64,000 nucleotides of DNA from positions 13,238,915 to 13,302,914 of the forward strand of contig ML661885.1 in the NCBI GenBank assembly GCA_007570785.1, read 5' to 3'. The notes under the pieces were generated by a model. That model searched no databases and was not told where the DNA came from. It saw only the letters and a list, made by a program, of their open reading frames with translations. A program made the position numbers and the translations under genes. Positions 1-11,935 of this stretch are shown here, piece by piece; the stretch's first letter is position 1, and each line of letters opens with the position of its first letter. Source of the DNA: Antilocapra americana (lineage: Eukaryota; Chordata; Mammalia; Artiodactyla; Antilocapridae).

Positions 1-3000
1 CTCCACACTGTTTTCCATAGTGGCTGTACTAGTTTGCATTCCCATCAACAGTGTAAGAGGGTTCCCTTTTCTCCACATCCTCTCCAGCATTTATTGCTTG
101 TAGATTTTTGGATTGCAGCCATTCTGACTGGTGTAAAGTGGTACCTCATTGTGGTTTTGATTTGCGTTTCTCTGATAATGAGTGATGTTGAGCATCTTTT
201 CATGTGTTTGTTAGCCATTTTTATGTCTTCTTTGGAGAAATGTCTGTTAAGTTCTTTGGCCCACTTTTTGATTGGGTCGTTTATTTTTCTAGAATGGAGC
301 TGCAGGAGTTGCTTGTATATTTTTGAGATTAATTGTTTGTCCATTGCTTCATTGGCTGTTATTTTCTCCCATTCTGAAGGCTGTCTTTTCACCTTGCTTA
401 TAGTTTCCTTTGTTGTGCAGAAGCTTTTAATTTTAATTAGGTCCCATTTGTTTATTCGTGCTTTTATTTCCGATATTCTAGGAGGTGGGTCATAGAGGAT
501 CCTGCTTTGGTTTATGTCGGAGAGTGTTTTGCCTATGTTATCCTCTAGGAGTTTTATAGTTTCTGGTCTTATGCTTAGATCTTTGATCCATTTTGAGTTT
601 ATTTTTGTGCATGGTGTTAGAAAGTGTTCTAGTTTCATTCTTTTACAAGTGGCTTTCCGGTTTTCCCAGCACCACTTGTTAAAGAGATTGTCTTTTCTCC
701 ATTGTATATTCTTGCCTCCTTTGTCAAAGATAAGGTGTCCATAGATGCGTGGATTTATCTCTGGGCTTTCTATTTTGTTCCATTGATCTATATTTCTGTC
801 TTTGTGCCAGTACCATACTGTCTTGATGACTGTGGATTTGTAGTATAGCCTAAAGTCAGGTAGGTTGATTCCTCCAGTTCCATTCTTCTTTCTCAGGATT
901 GCTTTGGCTATACGAGGTTTTTTTGTATTTCCATACAAATTGTGAAATTATTTGTTCTAATTCTCTGAAAAAGACCTCTGGTAGCTTGATAGGAATTGCA
1001 CTGAATCTATAGATTGCTCTGGGTAGTATACTCATTTTCACTATATTGATGCTTCCAATCCACGAACACGGTATATTTCTCCATCTATTTGTGTCCTCTT
1101 TGATTTCTTTCATCAGTGTTTTATAGTTTTCTATATACAAGTCTTTTGTTTCTTTAGGTAGAAATACTCCTAAGTATTTTATTCTTTTTGTTTCAGTGGT
1201 GAATGGAATTGTTTCCTTAATTTCTCTTTCTGTTTTCTCATTGTTAGTGTATAGGAATGCCAGGGATTTCTGTGTGTTGATTTTGTATCCTGAAACTTTA
1301 CTATATTCACTGATTAGCTCTAGTAATTTTCTGGTAGAGTCTTTAGGGTTTTCTATGTAGAGGATCATGTCATCTGCAAACAGTGAGAGTTTTACTTCTT
1401 CTTTTTCAATCTGAATCCCTTTAATTTCTTTATCTGCTCTGATTGCTGTGGCCAAGACTTCCAAAACTATGTTGAATAGTAGTGGTGAGAGTGGGCACCC
1501 TTGTCTTGTTCCTGACTTCAGGGGAAATGCTTTCAGTTTTTCATCATTGAGGATAATGTTTGCTGTGGGTTTGTCATATATAGCTTTTATTATGTTGAGG
1601 TATGTTCCTTCTATTCCTGCTTTTTGGAGGATTTTTATCATAAATGGATGTTGAATTTTGTCAAAGGCTTTCTCTGCATCTATTGAGATAATCATGTGGT
1701 TTTTATTTTTCAATTTATTAATGTGGTGTATTACAGTGATTGACTTGCCAATATTGAAGAATCCTTGCATCCCTGGGATAAAGCCTACTTGATCATGATG
1801 TATGATCTTTTTAATGTGTTGTTGGATTCTATTTGCTAGAATTTTGTTAAGGATTTTTGCATCTATGTTCAGTGATATTGGCCTGTAGTTTTCTTTTATT
1901 GTGGCATCTTTGTCAGGTTTTGGAATTGGGGTGATGATGGCCTCGTAGAATGAGTTTGGCAGTTTACCTTCCTCTGCAATTTTCTGGAAGAGTTTGAGTA
2001 TAATAGGTGTTAGCTCTTCTCTAAATTTTTGGCAGAATTCAGCTGTGAAGCCATCTGGTCCTGGGCTTTTGTTTTTTGGAAGATTTCTGATTACAATTTC
2101 AATTTCCGTGCTTGTGATGGGTCTATTAATATTATCTATCTCTTCCTGGTTTAGTCTTGGAAAGTTGTACTTTTCTAGGAATTTGTCCATTTCATCCAGG
2201 TTGTCCAGTTTCTTTGCATATAGTTGCTGATAATAGTCTCTTATGATCCTTTGTATTTCTGTGTTTTCTGTTGTGATCTCTCCATTTTCATTTCTAATTC
2301 TGTTGATTTGGTTCTTCTCCCTTTGTTTCTTGATGAGTCTGGCTAATGGTTTGTCAATTTTATTTATCTTCTCAAAGAACCAGCTTTTGGCTTGGTTGAT
2401 TTTTGCTATGGTCTCTTTTGTTTCCTTTGCATTTATTTCTGCCCTGATCTTTAAGATTTCTTTCCTTCTACTAGCCCTGGGCTTCTGCATTTCTTCCTTT
2501 TCTAGTTGCTTTAGGTGTAAAGTTAGGTTATTTATTTGACTTTTTTCTTGTTTCCTGAGGTGAGCTTGTATTGCTATGAACTTTCCCCTTAGCACTCCTT
2601 TTACTGTGTCCCATAGGTTTTGGGTTGTTGTGTTTTCATTTTCATTCATTTCTATGCATATTTTGATTTCTTCTGTGATTTGTTGGTTATTCAGCAGTGT
2701 GTTGTTGAGCCTCCATATGTTGGAATTTTTGAATGGTTTTCTCCTGTAATTGATATCTAATCTCACTGAATTGTGGTCAGAAAAGATGCTTGGGATGATT
2801 TCAGTATTTTTGAATTTACCAAGGCTAGATTTATGGCCCAGGATGTGATCTGTTCTGGAGAAGGTCCCGTGTGCACTTGAGAAAAAGGTGAAATTCATTG
2901 TTTTGGGGTGGAATGTCCTATAGATATCAATTAGGTCTAACTGGTCTATTGTATCATTTAAAGTTTGACTTTCCTTGTTAATCTTCTGTTTAGTTGATCT

Positions 3001-3208
3001 ATCCATTGGTGTGAGTCATGTATTAAAGTCTCCCACTGTTATTGTGTTATTGTTAATTTCCCGTTTCATACTTGTTAGCATTTGCCTTACATATTGCGGT
3101 GCTCCCATGTTGGGTGCATGTATATTTATAATTATTATTTCTTCTTCTTGGATTGATCCTTTGATCATTATGTAATGTCCATCTTCATCTCTTTTTACAG
3201 CCTTTATT

Positions 3209-3316
3209 ATTTATTTTTAAAATTTTCTTTACTTTATTGTGTTGGTTTTGCCATACAATGACATGAAACCACCATGGGTTTACGTATGCTCGCCCTCCAG
3301 AACCCCCCTCCCTCTC
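3209..3316 (-). mobile_element. 5'-truncated L1_BT 3' end inserted in ORF2
   Basis: About 108 bp read as a reverse-complemented L1 3' terminus: a T/A-rich start (antisense poly(A)) followed by the antisense of the L1 3' UTR end. The same GGTTTTGCCATACA text occurs in reverse complement at the ends of the L1 copies near 53650 and 63110. It is flanked by direct repeats of ACAGCCTTTATT at 3197-3208 and 3317-3328, a target-site duplication. Confidence 0.85.
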
Positions 3317-3328
3317 ACAGCCTTTATT

Positions 3329-3380
3329 TTATTTATTTATTTATTTATTTTTTATTATTGTTTTTGCCATACATTGTCAC
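3329..3380 (-). mobile_element. Second, very short L1 tail at the same target site
   Basis: About 52 bp consisting of a TTTA-rich antisense poly(A) and roughly 20 bp of the L1 3' end (TTTTTGCCATACATTG). It is flanked by ACAGCCTTTATT at 3317-3328 and again at 3381-3392. It shares its left duplication with the neighbouring tail, so two insertions used one target. Confidence 0.75.
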
Positions 3381-3688
3381 ACAGCCTTTATTTTAAAGTC
3401 TAGTTTATCTGATATGAGTATTGCCACTCCTGCTTTCTTTTGGTCTTTATTTGCATGGAATTTCCAGCCTTTAACTTTCATTCTATATGTGTCCCTAGGT
3501 TTGAGGTGGGTCTCTTGTAGACAACATATATAGGGGTCTTATTTCTGTATCCAGTCGGCCAATCTTTGTCTTTTGTTTGGGGCATTCAACCCATTTACAT
3601 TTAAGGTAATTATTGATAAGTGTGATCCCATTGCCATTTACTTTATTGTTTTGGGTTCGAGATTATATACCCTATTCGTGTTTCCTGT

Positions 3689-4613
3689 CTAGGAAAGATC
3701 CTTTAGCATTTGTTGGAGCGCTGGTTTGGTGTTGCTGAATTCTCTCAGCTTTTGCTTGTCTGGAAAGCTTTTGATTTCTCCTTCAAATTTGAATGAGACC
3801 CTTGCTGGGTACAGTAATCGGGGTTGTAGATTATTCTCTTTCATGACTTTAAGTATGTTCTGCCATTCCCTTCTGGCCTGAAGCGTTTCTATTGAGAGAT
3901 CAGCTGTTATCCTTATGGGATTCCCCTTGTGAGTTATTTGTTGTTTTTCCCTTGCTGCTTTTAATATTTGCTCTTTGAGTTTGATATTTGTTAATTTGAT
4001 TAACATGTGTCTTGGGGGTGTTCCTCTTGGGGTTCATCCTATTTGGGACTCTCTGGGTTTCTTGGACTTGAGTGATTATTTCCTTTCCCATTTTAGGGAA
4101 GTTTTCAACTATTATCTCTTCAAGAATTTTCTGATGGTCTTTCTTTTTGTCTTCTTCTGGGCCTCCTATGATTCGAATATTAGTGCGTTTAACATTGTCC
4201 CAGAGGTCTCTGAGATTGTCCTCATTTCTTTTAATTCTTTTTTCATTTTTCCTTTCTGTTTTGTTTATTTCTACCATTCTGTCTTCTACCTCACTTATCC
4301 TGTCTTCTATCTCTGTTATTCTACTGTTAGTTCCCTCCAGGGTGTTTTTGACCTCATTTATTGCATTATTCATTGTATTTTAACTGTTTTTCATTTCTCC
4401 TAAGTCCTTGTTAAAGCTTACTTGCATCTTCTCAATCCTTGCCTGCAGGATATTGAACTGTAACTCCAATTTGTTTTCCAGATTTTGGATCATTTTCACT
4501 ATCATTATTCGGAATTCTTTATCAGGTAGATTTCCTATCTCCTCGTCTTTTGCTTGGTCTGGAGGACATTTATCCTGTTCCTTTACCTGCTGGGTATTTC
4601 TCTGCCTTTTCAT
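3689..4613 (-). pseudogene. L1 ORF1 (RNA-binding chaperone), disrupted
   Basis: ORF1p is the trimeric RNA-binding protein of the L1 particle. The frame opens at 4613 and includes a coiled-coil-like stretch (ITEIEDRISEVEDRM, heptad pattern), then the RNA-recognition region with NIRIIGGPEE, and a C-terminal domain ending at 3689. It is broken by an in-frame TAA at 4380-4382 and by a frameshift between about 4006 and 3985, where the text switches frame at RNTPKT / MLIKLTN. ORF2 follows immediately on the same strand, as in all L1s. Confidence 0.88.
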
Positions 4614-6885
4614 CTTGTCTATCTTGTTGTGTTGTCCCTTTATTGTGGGGGTTCCTCACTATGGGTGGGGCTGGATGTGTGGTTTGTCAAAGTTTCCTGG
4701 TTGGGAAAGCTTGTGTGGTGTTCTGGTGCGTGGATCTGGGTTTCCTCACTCTAACGAGCAATGAAGTGTCCAGTAAAGAGTTTTGAGATGTCGGTGGGCT
4801 TGGTGTGACCTTGGACAACCTGTGTATTGAAGCTCCAGGCTATGTTCCTGTGTTGCTGGAGAATTTGCTTAGTATATCTAACTCTGGAGCTTGTTGGCCC
4901 TTAGTGGGTGCTTGGTTTCAGTTTAGGTATGGAGGGGTTTGATGAGCTCCTATCGATTAATTAACTCCTGGATCCAGGAGTTCTCTGGAATTCTCAGGAT
5001 CTGAGCTTAGCCTCCTGTCTTCAGTAGCCTCAGGACTCCTTCATCTATGTAGTAATGATGGTAGAACATCTAGTTTAATGATGAGAAGTTTCTCCACAGT
5101 GAGGGACACCCAGACAGGTACCCAGGGTTACATGGCATGGAGCAGAGGGAGGAGATAGAGGTGAACAGGAGAAGAGAGGAATCAGATGGTGAGAGAGTGA
5201 AGTGACCAGTGATCACTTCCCTGTGTGCTCCCCATAGCCTGGATCCCTCAGAGATGTTCACAAAGTTATATGGAAAGGAGAAGAGGGAGGAAGGAGACAG
5301 AAGTGACCAGAGAGAGAAAAGAGGGAGTCAGATGGACAGAGACAGATCCAGCCAGTGATCAGTTATCTCAGTGTTCTTCACAACTCGTAACACTCAAACA
5401 GATTCCCAGAGTTGGGTAGAGAGGATAAGGGGGAGGGGGAATGATAGAGGTGACTTGGTGGAAAAAAAAAAAAAGGAGAGTCAAGAATGGGGAGAGAGCA
5501 GTCAAGCCAGTGATCTCACTCCCAAGTAACAATGGGTACTGAAGGTTGGATTCTTAAAGATACAAAGTTGATACCAAATACTAATAAGCAAAGATTAAAA
5601 ATCTACAGTAAAGATTGGATTCTCAAAAATACTTTTACAAAAAAAAGAAAGAAAAATAAAGAATAAAGTAAAATAAGAAAAAAATTCAATTAAAAATTAA
5701 AAAGGGAAAAAGAGGAGATATAAAAGAAAAGAAATAAAATGGAAAATAAAATAAGGGAGAGAGAGGAGATTAAAAAAAAGGAAAATAAAAATAAAGGAAA
5801 AAAAATAACGGGGTTATAGGGGACTTAAAAATTCTAAAAATAAAAAATAAAAAACATAGTATAAAAAAGTTTTAAAAATTTAAAAGATGGTGCTAGTAAA
5901 ATTATAACTAAGGCTTTCTCTGGTGCTGTTGCGTACAGTGAGGGGTCAGTTCATTTTCAGATAGTTGCTTGGTCCGGCTCGTACTTCTCACGGTCTATAG
6001 ACTCCTTTCTATGCAGTGTGTGCCAACTGCAGGGATTTAATCTGTTGCTTCTGTTGGTTTCAAAGTGGTTTCCTCTGCTTATTTTTGTGTTTTCTGTTTG
6101 CTGGTCTCTTCAGTGTCTATTCAGTGCTCTGGGGTTTGTCCCCGCTCCTGGCGAGTGCGCTTTCCCCCGCTTCTTCTGCTCAGGCTCTAGGTCGCCCGTG
6201 GCACAGTTGGGGGCTGCGGCTTCTCCCCCCCAACCCCTCCCAGCCGCTTTGTTTTCTCTGCGTGCAGCTGGGCGCGCCTTCTCAGGTGTGTGGAGTGCCG
6301 ATCGCTGGCAGCGTCCGTCCAGAGTCCCCAGAAATCTTGGTTAGCACCTAATTCTGCCTGCAGTTTGGCAGCGGAAGCCTCGCTGGGGCTGCGTTGTGCC
6401 TGCTGCTCTCCGGCGGGGGCTGGGCTGGTCCACAGCCCGCAGCCGCCCAGCTCTGCCCTGCCGCCCTGCCTCTCGCAGTGGACCGACTCCCCGCCGCCCT
6501 TTGTTCTGTGCGAGGGCTCTTCTGTGGGAAAGCTACCCAGCGGTCTATCTCCGATTAGCTCCCTCAGTCTGCCCCTGGCATTCAGTCCCAGTCCTCTCCC
6601 AAAGCGCAGCCTGCCCCTCCCTGAGCAGTCCATGCTGGCTAGTGGGGGATGGGGTGCCCGGGCCGCCGCTCTGCTGGGAGTTGCAGTTAGAGACGCAATC
6701 TGGGGGGCTTAATTATTTATCTGTTTTTACTCCCGGTTATGTTGCCCTCTGAGATTCGCCACAGATCCGCTGGGGAGGATGTTTCCTGGTGTTCGGAAAT
6801 CTCTCTCTTTTTTGAGACTCCCTTCCCGGGACGGATCTCCGTCCCTAACTCTTTGCCTGTCTTTACTTTTCTATTCTCTTGCTTT
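4614..6885 (-). promoter_or_regulatory. L1_BT 5' UTR with GC-rich internal promoter region
   Basis: This is the non-coding 5' part of the antisense L1. It has two contrasting blocks: an A-rich tract at about 5460-5880, and a GC- and CpG-rich block at about 6130-6700 that stands out sharply from the AT-rich surroundings. L1 5' UTRs carry an internal Pol II promoter; that this copy is active is inference only. Short ORFs on both strands here have no recognisable protein content. Confidence 0.75.
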
Positions 6886-7411
6886 AAAAGGATAGATACC
6901 TTTAAGAACAGGAACCGCATACTGTATTGCTTATTAGTCTTACATAATATACATACAGGAACTCCTTATTGTGCCTGATACCCAGAAAAAACTCAAACAC
7001 AAATTATCTTATGAATCTTGCTTGTAAATCCTGGACAGTGTTAATCATTTTTTCCTGTGCTTTAACAGTGTGTCAGTAGTATTTGTATTTCTGTTGAGTG
7101 GCTATTTCTAGCAGTTTATAGGCTTGATCTTTCAACTAGGCTGTAAGGTCATTGAAGGTGGAAGTCATGTCTTTATCATTTTTGTAGACACTCACTCTAC
7201 CCTGGTATCTAGTCCACAAGGAATATAATGGACTATGTTATTCTAAAACTATTATGGTAAAAAAATACTTTTATTTGCTAGGTAAAGAATCTTTGCATAT
7301 TCATATATGTATACATCATGTTTACAATCAGAATATCTTATATTTATGTCTTTCAACTTTTCAAAGCCTTTTCATACCTACTGTGTCTTTATGGAAAAAT
7401 TGTCATGAGTT
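6886..7411. other. No feature recognised
   Basis: AT-rich unique sequence between the L1 5' end and an L2 fragment. Presumably XKR9 intron. I see no exon-like or repeat text here. Confidence 0.5.
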
Positions 7412-8140
7412 TTTCATTTGTTCATTCCTTGAGTAAATATTTTCTGAGAGCCTACTATGTCCCAGGACTGTTCTAGTTGTTTAGGATATGGCAATGAACA
7501 AAACAAAGTCCCTGCTTTCATGCAGATCTCATTCTTGTGAGAAGGTACAAATAAAAATATATAATACGTCAAGTGGTAATAAAGAAAAATAGGATAAAGA
7601 GAATATGATGGATGGTGTGATATGGAAAGATATCAGTAAGGACGTGGGATTGAATAGAGACCTGAATGAAGTTAAGGAGTAAGCATGTAAAATCTCTGGT
7701 GTTTAGAAGAGTTCCAGGAAGAGGGAGTAGCAAAGACCAAGGCCTTTAAGTTGGAAAAAAACAGCAGGAATAGTACCCTGGAAGTGTGGGAAACCTGAAA
7801 GGGAAAGGCAGTGTTATAGTGTGTGTGGGAGTCAGATTACAGGGGGCCTTGTAAGATGGGGTAAAGACTTTGTGTTTTATTCTAAGTATGATGGAAAGCA
7901 TTAGAGCATTTTGATTGGAGGGATATCATCTGAATTATGGTTAACAGTTTAACCTAGATGCTGTATAGGGAGCAAGAGTAGAACCAGAGAGACCAGTTAT
8001 GAGGCTGTTGAAGTAATCCAGGCCAGAGACACTGGCTGCTTAAACCAGGATGGAGGCAGTGGAAGTGATAAGATGTGTTTAGATTTGGATATATTTGAAG
8101 TCTGAGCTAAGAACCAAGAGAACCTGCTGGGGAATTTTTA
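7412..8140 (-). mobile_element. L2 LINE 3' fragment, antisense
   Basis: The start (CCTACTATGTCCCAGGACTG, then 'caatgaacaaaacaaagtccctgc') is the reverse complement of the L2 3' terminus. Further matches follow in the correct order to 'gaggctgttgaagtaatccagg' and 'aaaccaggatggaggcagtggaag'. It belongs to the ancient mammalian L2 family, which is also present in the other orientation at 54380-55560. Confidence 0.8.
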
Positions 8141-8555
8141 TAGGGTGTTAGAAAAAGAAAAATTGGAAATTATTCCCACATTTTGTTTTGAGCAACGTGA
8201 TGAGTATTAGTGCCATTTACTGAAATGGTAAACGTTGACAGAAAGAGCAGGTTGAAGCAAGATATATATCACTGTCGTAACTTTATATATGAGGAAACAG
8301 AGGTATAAATAAAGAATTTTGATAAGCTTTGGGCTAGAATCCTGATTGTCTTATTGCTAGCTTCGGATATTTTAAAAATAATTATTTCAATTATTTTTGT
8401 CATTAATTTTACTTGAATGACGATAACTCATGTTCATTTAAAAATTCCTTGTAAAGAAGAGGCTGAGCAAGGGTATTTTAGGAGTCTTTGAAATTTTATA
8501 TATTTTTCAGGATGTTGATGGTCACAGAGACTATAATACTTTGTAGATTATGGAG

Positions 8556-8781
8556 TACAGATGATCCTTGAATTACATGGGTTTGAACTGTGTGGGTTTA
8601 CTTATATGCAGATCTTTTCAGTAGTAAATATTACAGTACTACCCAGTCTGAGGTTGGTTGAATCCATGGATTTGGAACTGAGGACACAGAGGGCCAACTA
8701 CCAACTATTGATTATGTATGAATTTTTCAACTGCACAGAGGGTTGGTGTCCCTAACACCCATGTTGTTCAAGGGTCAAGTA
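8556..8781. mobile_element. Tigger-like non-autonomous DNA transposon relic
   Basis: The left end (cagatgatccttgaa) and right end (gttgttcaagggtcaag) are imperfect inverted repeats. The interior (GGTTTGAACTGTGTGGG, AATATTACAGTACTAC, GAGGTTGGTTGAATCC) matches the familiar Tigger/mariner-derived non-autonomous pattern. The dinucleotide TA lies at both edges, as expected for TcMar target duplications. The exact subfamily is uncertain. Confidence 0.6.
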
Positions 8782-8924
8782 ATTATTTGCTAGATTAAAT
8801 TGAAAGAAGATTCAGTCTTGTCTTCAATCTTCAACCTCATAAGGGCATGTATTAATATCTGTCTTATAATTAAGATAAATTGCATGAAGTGGACATTGCA
8901 GTTTGTCTTTCAGAAAGTAGTAGT

Positions 8925-9115
8925 TAAGACTAGGAATCATAAGATAAAGGTTTGGACTCTAGGTCTGCTCCTGACACTCTGTATCTTTCATCATATCATT
9001 CTCAGTCTTACTTTTCCTAATTGTTAACTGGGAATAATACCTACCTACTCATGTCTCATAATCATTTTAAAGATGAAATAAGATCATGTGTGCTTAACAG
9101 TGCTAGCACACACTG
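8925..9115 (+). mobile_element. MIR SINE, sense
   Basis: The order 'ctaggtctgctcctgacac ... cattctcagtcttacttttcc ... gggaataatacctacct ... gaaataagatcatg' follows the MIR core and 3' part. This is an ancient, heavily diverged copy just upstream of the XKR9 exon. Confidence 0.65.
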
Positions 9116-9192
9116 ACACATCCGATAAAAATTGTGGAGTCTTGAATCTCAGTACAATTCCTGTGAAATGTTTACAAAATTGTAATAGGTAA

Positions 9193-10200
<1,008 letters not shown>

Positions 10201-11552
10201 AGTTTGGTATTTCTATTAAAAAATATTTTAATAGGTGTTTATTTTGAGATGTTTAAAAACTACTTATTTGCTAAAAATAGTTGCACTTTTCCTTAGTGAT
10301 GAGGGTTCCATGTGGTCTTGGATTCACCTCAGAGTAGTAGCAGATTGTCCTCTTCCTTGGAGTTCTCTCTATGCTAGAGTTTCTTGTGAGATGAGTTCAT
10401 TCTCCTAAACAGTCTTCCTGTTCCCAGTTTCCCATAAACCTCTAGATGTAGTCCTTTCTAATATTTTCATATTTTTTAGTGTAACACTGAAATGAGCCTA
10501 CAGCATATGAGACCTCTTTTTGCTTGTGATGCCCAGAATAGTTATATAGTCCCTGAAGCTAAAGATCAACATATAGAGCTTACAACCTATACTTTGGTAG
10601 ATCTAGATCTGCTGATGTTAACTGTGGCTGCTTCTGTGTGGTGGGATCATGAATGATTTTACTTATTTCATCTTCTTTATATTTTTTTGAATTTCAAAGT
10701 TTTTATGTTTTCATAATCAGGAAGAATAATTCAAAATGTAAAAAAAATCAATTTGTGTATAGAACAACTTCAGAAAACTGAACATATTCTTTTATCTTTG
10801 TTCCTTCCTGAAATCATGCTAAAGAGGAAAGTAGAGGGGTGAAAACAATAAAACTCATAAGGATGAAGAGAATGCAGGATAGAATAGCAGACTAGAAATA
10901 TCAGTAAATAAGATGGAAAGCAGATGGAAAACTTGAGTTATTCAAATCAGTTCCACCACCACCAAAAGACTAAATTATTTGAATCAACTCTCCTCCTGAA
11001 ATTATCTGAAACAATTGGGTGTATAGTTTCAAAGTTCTTCATAAAAGCTTAAAATAATCCAATACAACAGGTCAAAATATGCATGAAAGTGGGAGTGCAG
11101 CAGGGTTGAGTAGGACTGTGAAGGCATTTACACTCTGAGGAGTTTTACAGAAACTTATACACAGCAGATTCAGTTTTAATGGCTTCCCAGAGTCCAGAGT
11201 ACTGGAGACAAAACTTCGGGTCCTCACAAGGGAGGGATATCTAGTAGAAAGTCCTACTTGTAAAGCTGACATGCCAGAAGGCACCCTCCCCCTCCTCAGG
11301 GTAAAAGTGAAGCCACCTACCTCTAAATGAAAATTGACTGCATAAACAAAAATAATACTGTGTGGCTAAGGAAAAGAATAAAAATACAAGACAGAAATAA
11401 ATACAAGATAGATAGAAGATGAATGGAGTTAAACTGTCTTAAATGCTTTGTACAGTTCAGGAGAAAGGTAAAGCAGAAATGAATCTGGGCTTTAATTAGA
11501 CCCTGTTTTTTTTTAAAAGAATATATTATTAGGAACACAAAATTAGATATTA
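10201..11552. other. Intronic sequence without clear features
   Basis: AT-rich sequence. The 10610-10740 part looks like a degraded repeat (gtggtgggatcatgaatgattttac ... tttcataatcagg) of uncertain family. No exon-like coding was found; ORFs here lack recognisable protein motifs. Confidence 0.4.
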
Positions 11553-11935
11553 TGTTAGTCTGCTTGGGCTGCCATAACAATACCATAGACTGGGCAGCTT
11601 AACCAACAGAAATATATTTTCTCATAGTTCTGGAGACTGGAAATATGAGATCAAGAGGCCCAGTCGGGTTGATTTCTGGTGAGGATTCTTTGGGTTGCAG
11701 ATGGCCACCTTTTTGCTGTATCCTCATATGTCTTTCCTCAATGTATGGAGAAAAAGTGAGATCTCTGGTATCTCTTTGTCTTCTTACAAGGATACCAGTC
11801 CTGTTAGATTCAGGCTCCACCTTTATGACCTTGCCAAACCTTGATTATCTCCCTATTAGGCCCATCTCGTAGTGTAGTCACATTGGGGTTTAGGGCTTTA
11901 ACATATGAATTTTGGAAGAATATAATTAAAGCCAT
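11553..11935 (-). mobile_element. ERVL-MaLR solo LTR (MST/MLT1 type), antisense
   Basis: 'TTAGTCTGCTTGGGCTGCCA', 'accatagactgggcagctt', 'gttctggagactgg', 'aggctccacctttatgacc' and 'cattggggtttagggctttaacatatgaatttt' appear in the order expected for a reverse-complemented MaLR LTR. No internal retroviral sequence adjoins it. The left edge is set at the terminal TG; the right edge is approximate. Confidence 0.82.

Larger units (their letters stand above)
1..3680 (-). pseudogene. L1 ORF2 (endonuclease / reverse transcriptase), disrupted
   Basis: ORF2 encodes the endonuclease and reverse transcriptase that carry out target-primed reverse transcription. The RT part reads cleanly from 3006 leftwards, with [15 protein letters not shown] and the catalytic FADD motif (codons at 1369-1380). 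Visible damage: a TGA at 3016-3018 directly after GDFNT in the endonuclease domain; a one-base frameshift at the T run 918-924, after which the frame continues as [13 protein letters not shown]; and a TGA at 45-47 near the C-terminus. The endonuclease part is also interrupted at 3209-3380 by two short L1 tails. It therefore cannot encode a full protein. The start is approximate, just left of the ORF1 stop. Confidence 0.88.
1..6885 (-). mobile_element. Near-complete young ruminant L1 (L1_BT-like), antisense
   Basis: Reading the minus strand from right to left gives a 5' UTR, ORF1 and ORF2 in canonical L1 order. The element runs off the left edge of the window, so its ORF2 C-terminus, 3' UTR, poly(A) and target-site duplication cannot be seen. 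The coding parts are easily aligned by eye to L1 proteins, with few breaks, so this is a recent copy compared with the degraded L1M copies elsewhere. It lies upstream of the XKR9 exons in opposite orientation, so it is probably in an XKR9 intron. The right boundary near 6885 is an estimate, placed where the GC-rich UTR gives way to AT-rich unique DNA. Confidence 0.9.

Noticed and set aside
3197..3392. Short direct repeats with spacers as a CRISPR-like array
   Set aside because: The spacers are L1 3' ends and the repeats are target-site duplications; the genome is mammalian.
4408..4786. Plus-strand open frames of 66-118 codons over the L1 5' UTR/ORF1 boundary
   Set aside because: Shadows of the antisense L1; no domain and no splice context.
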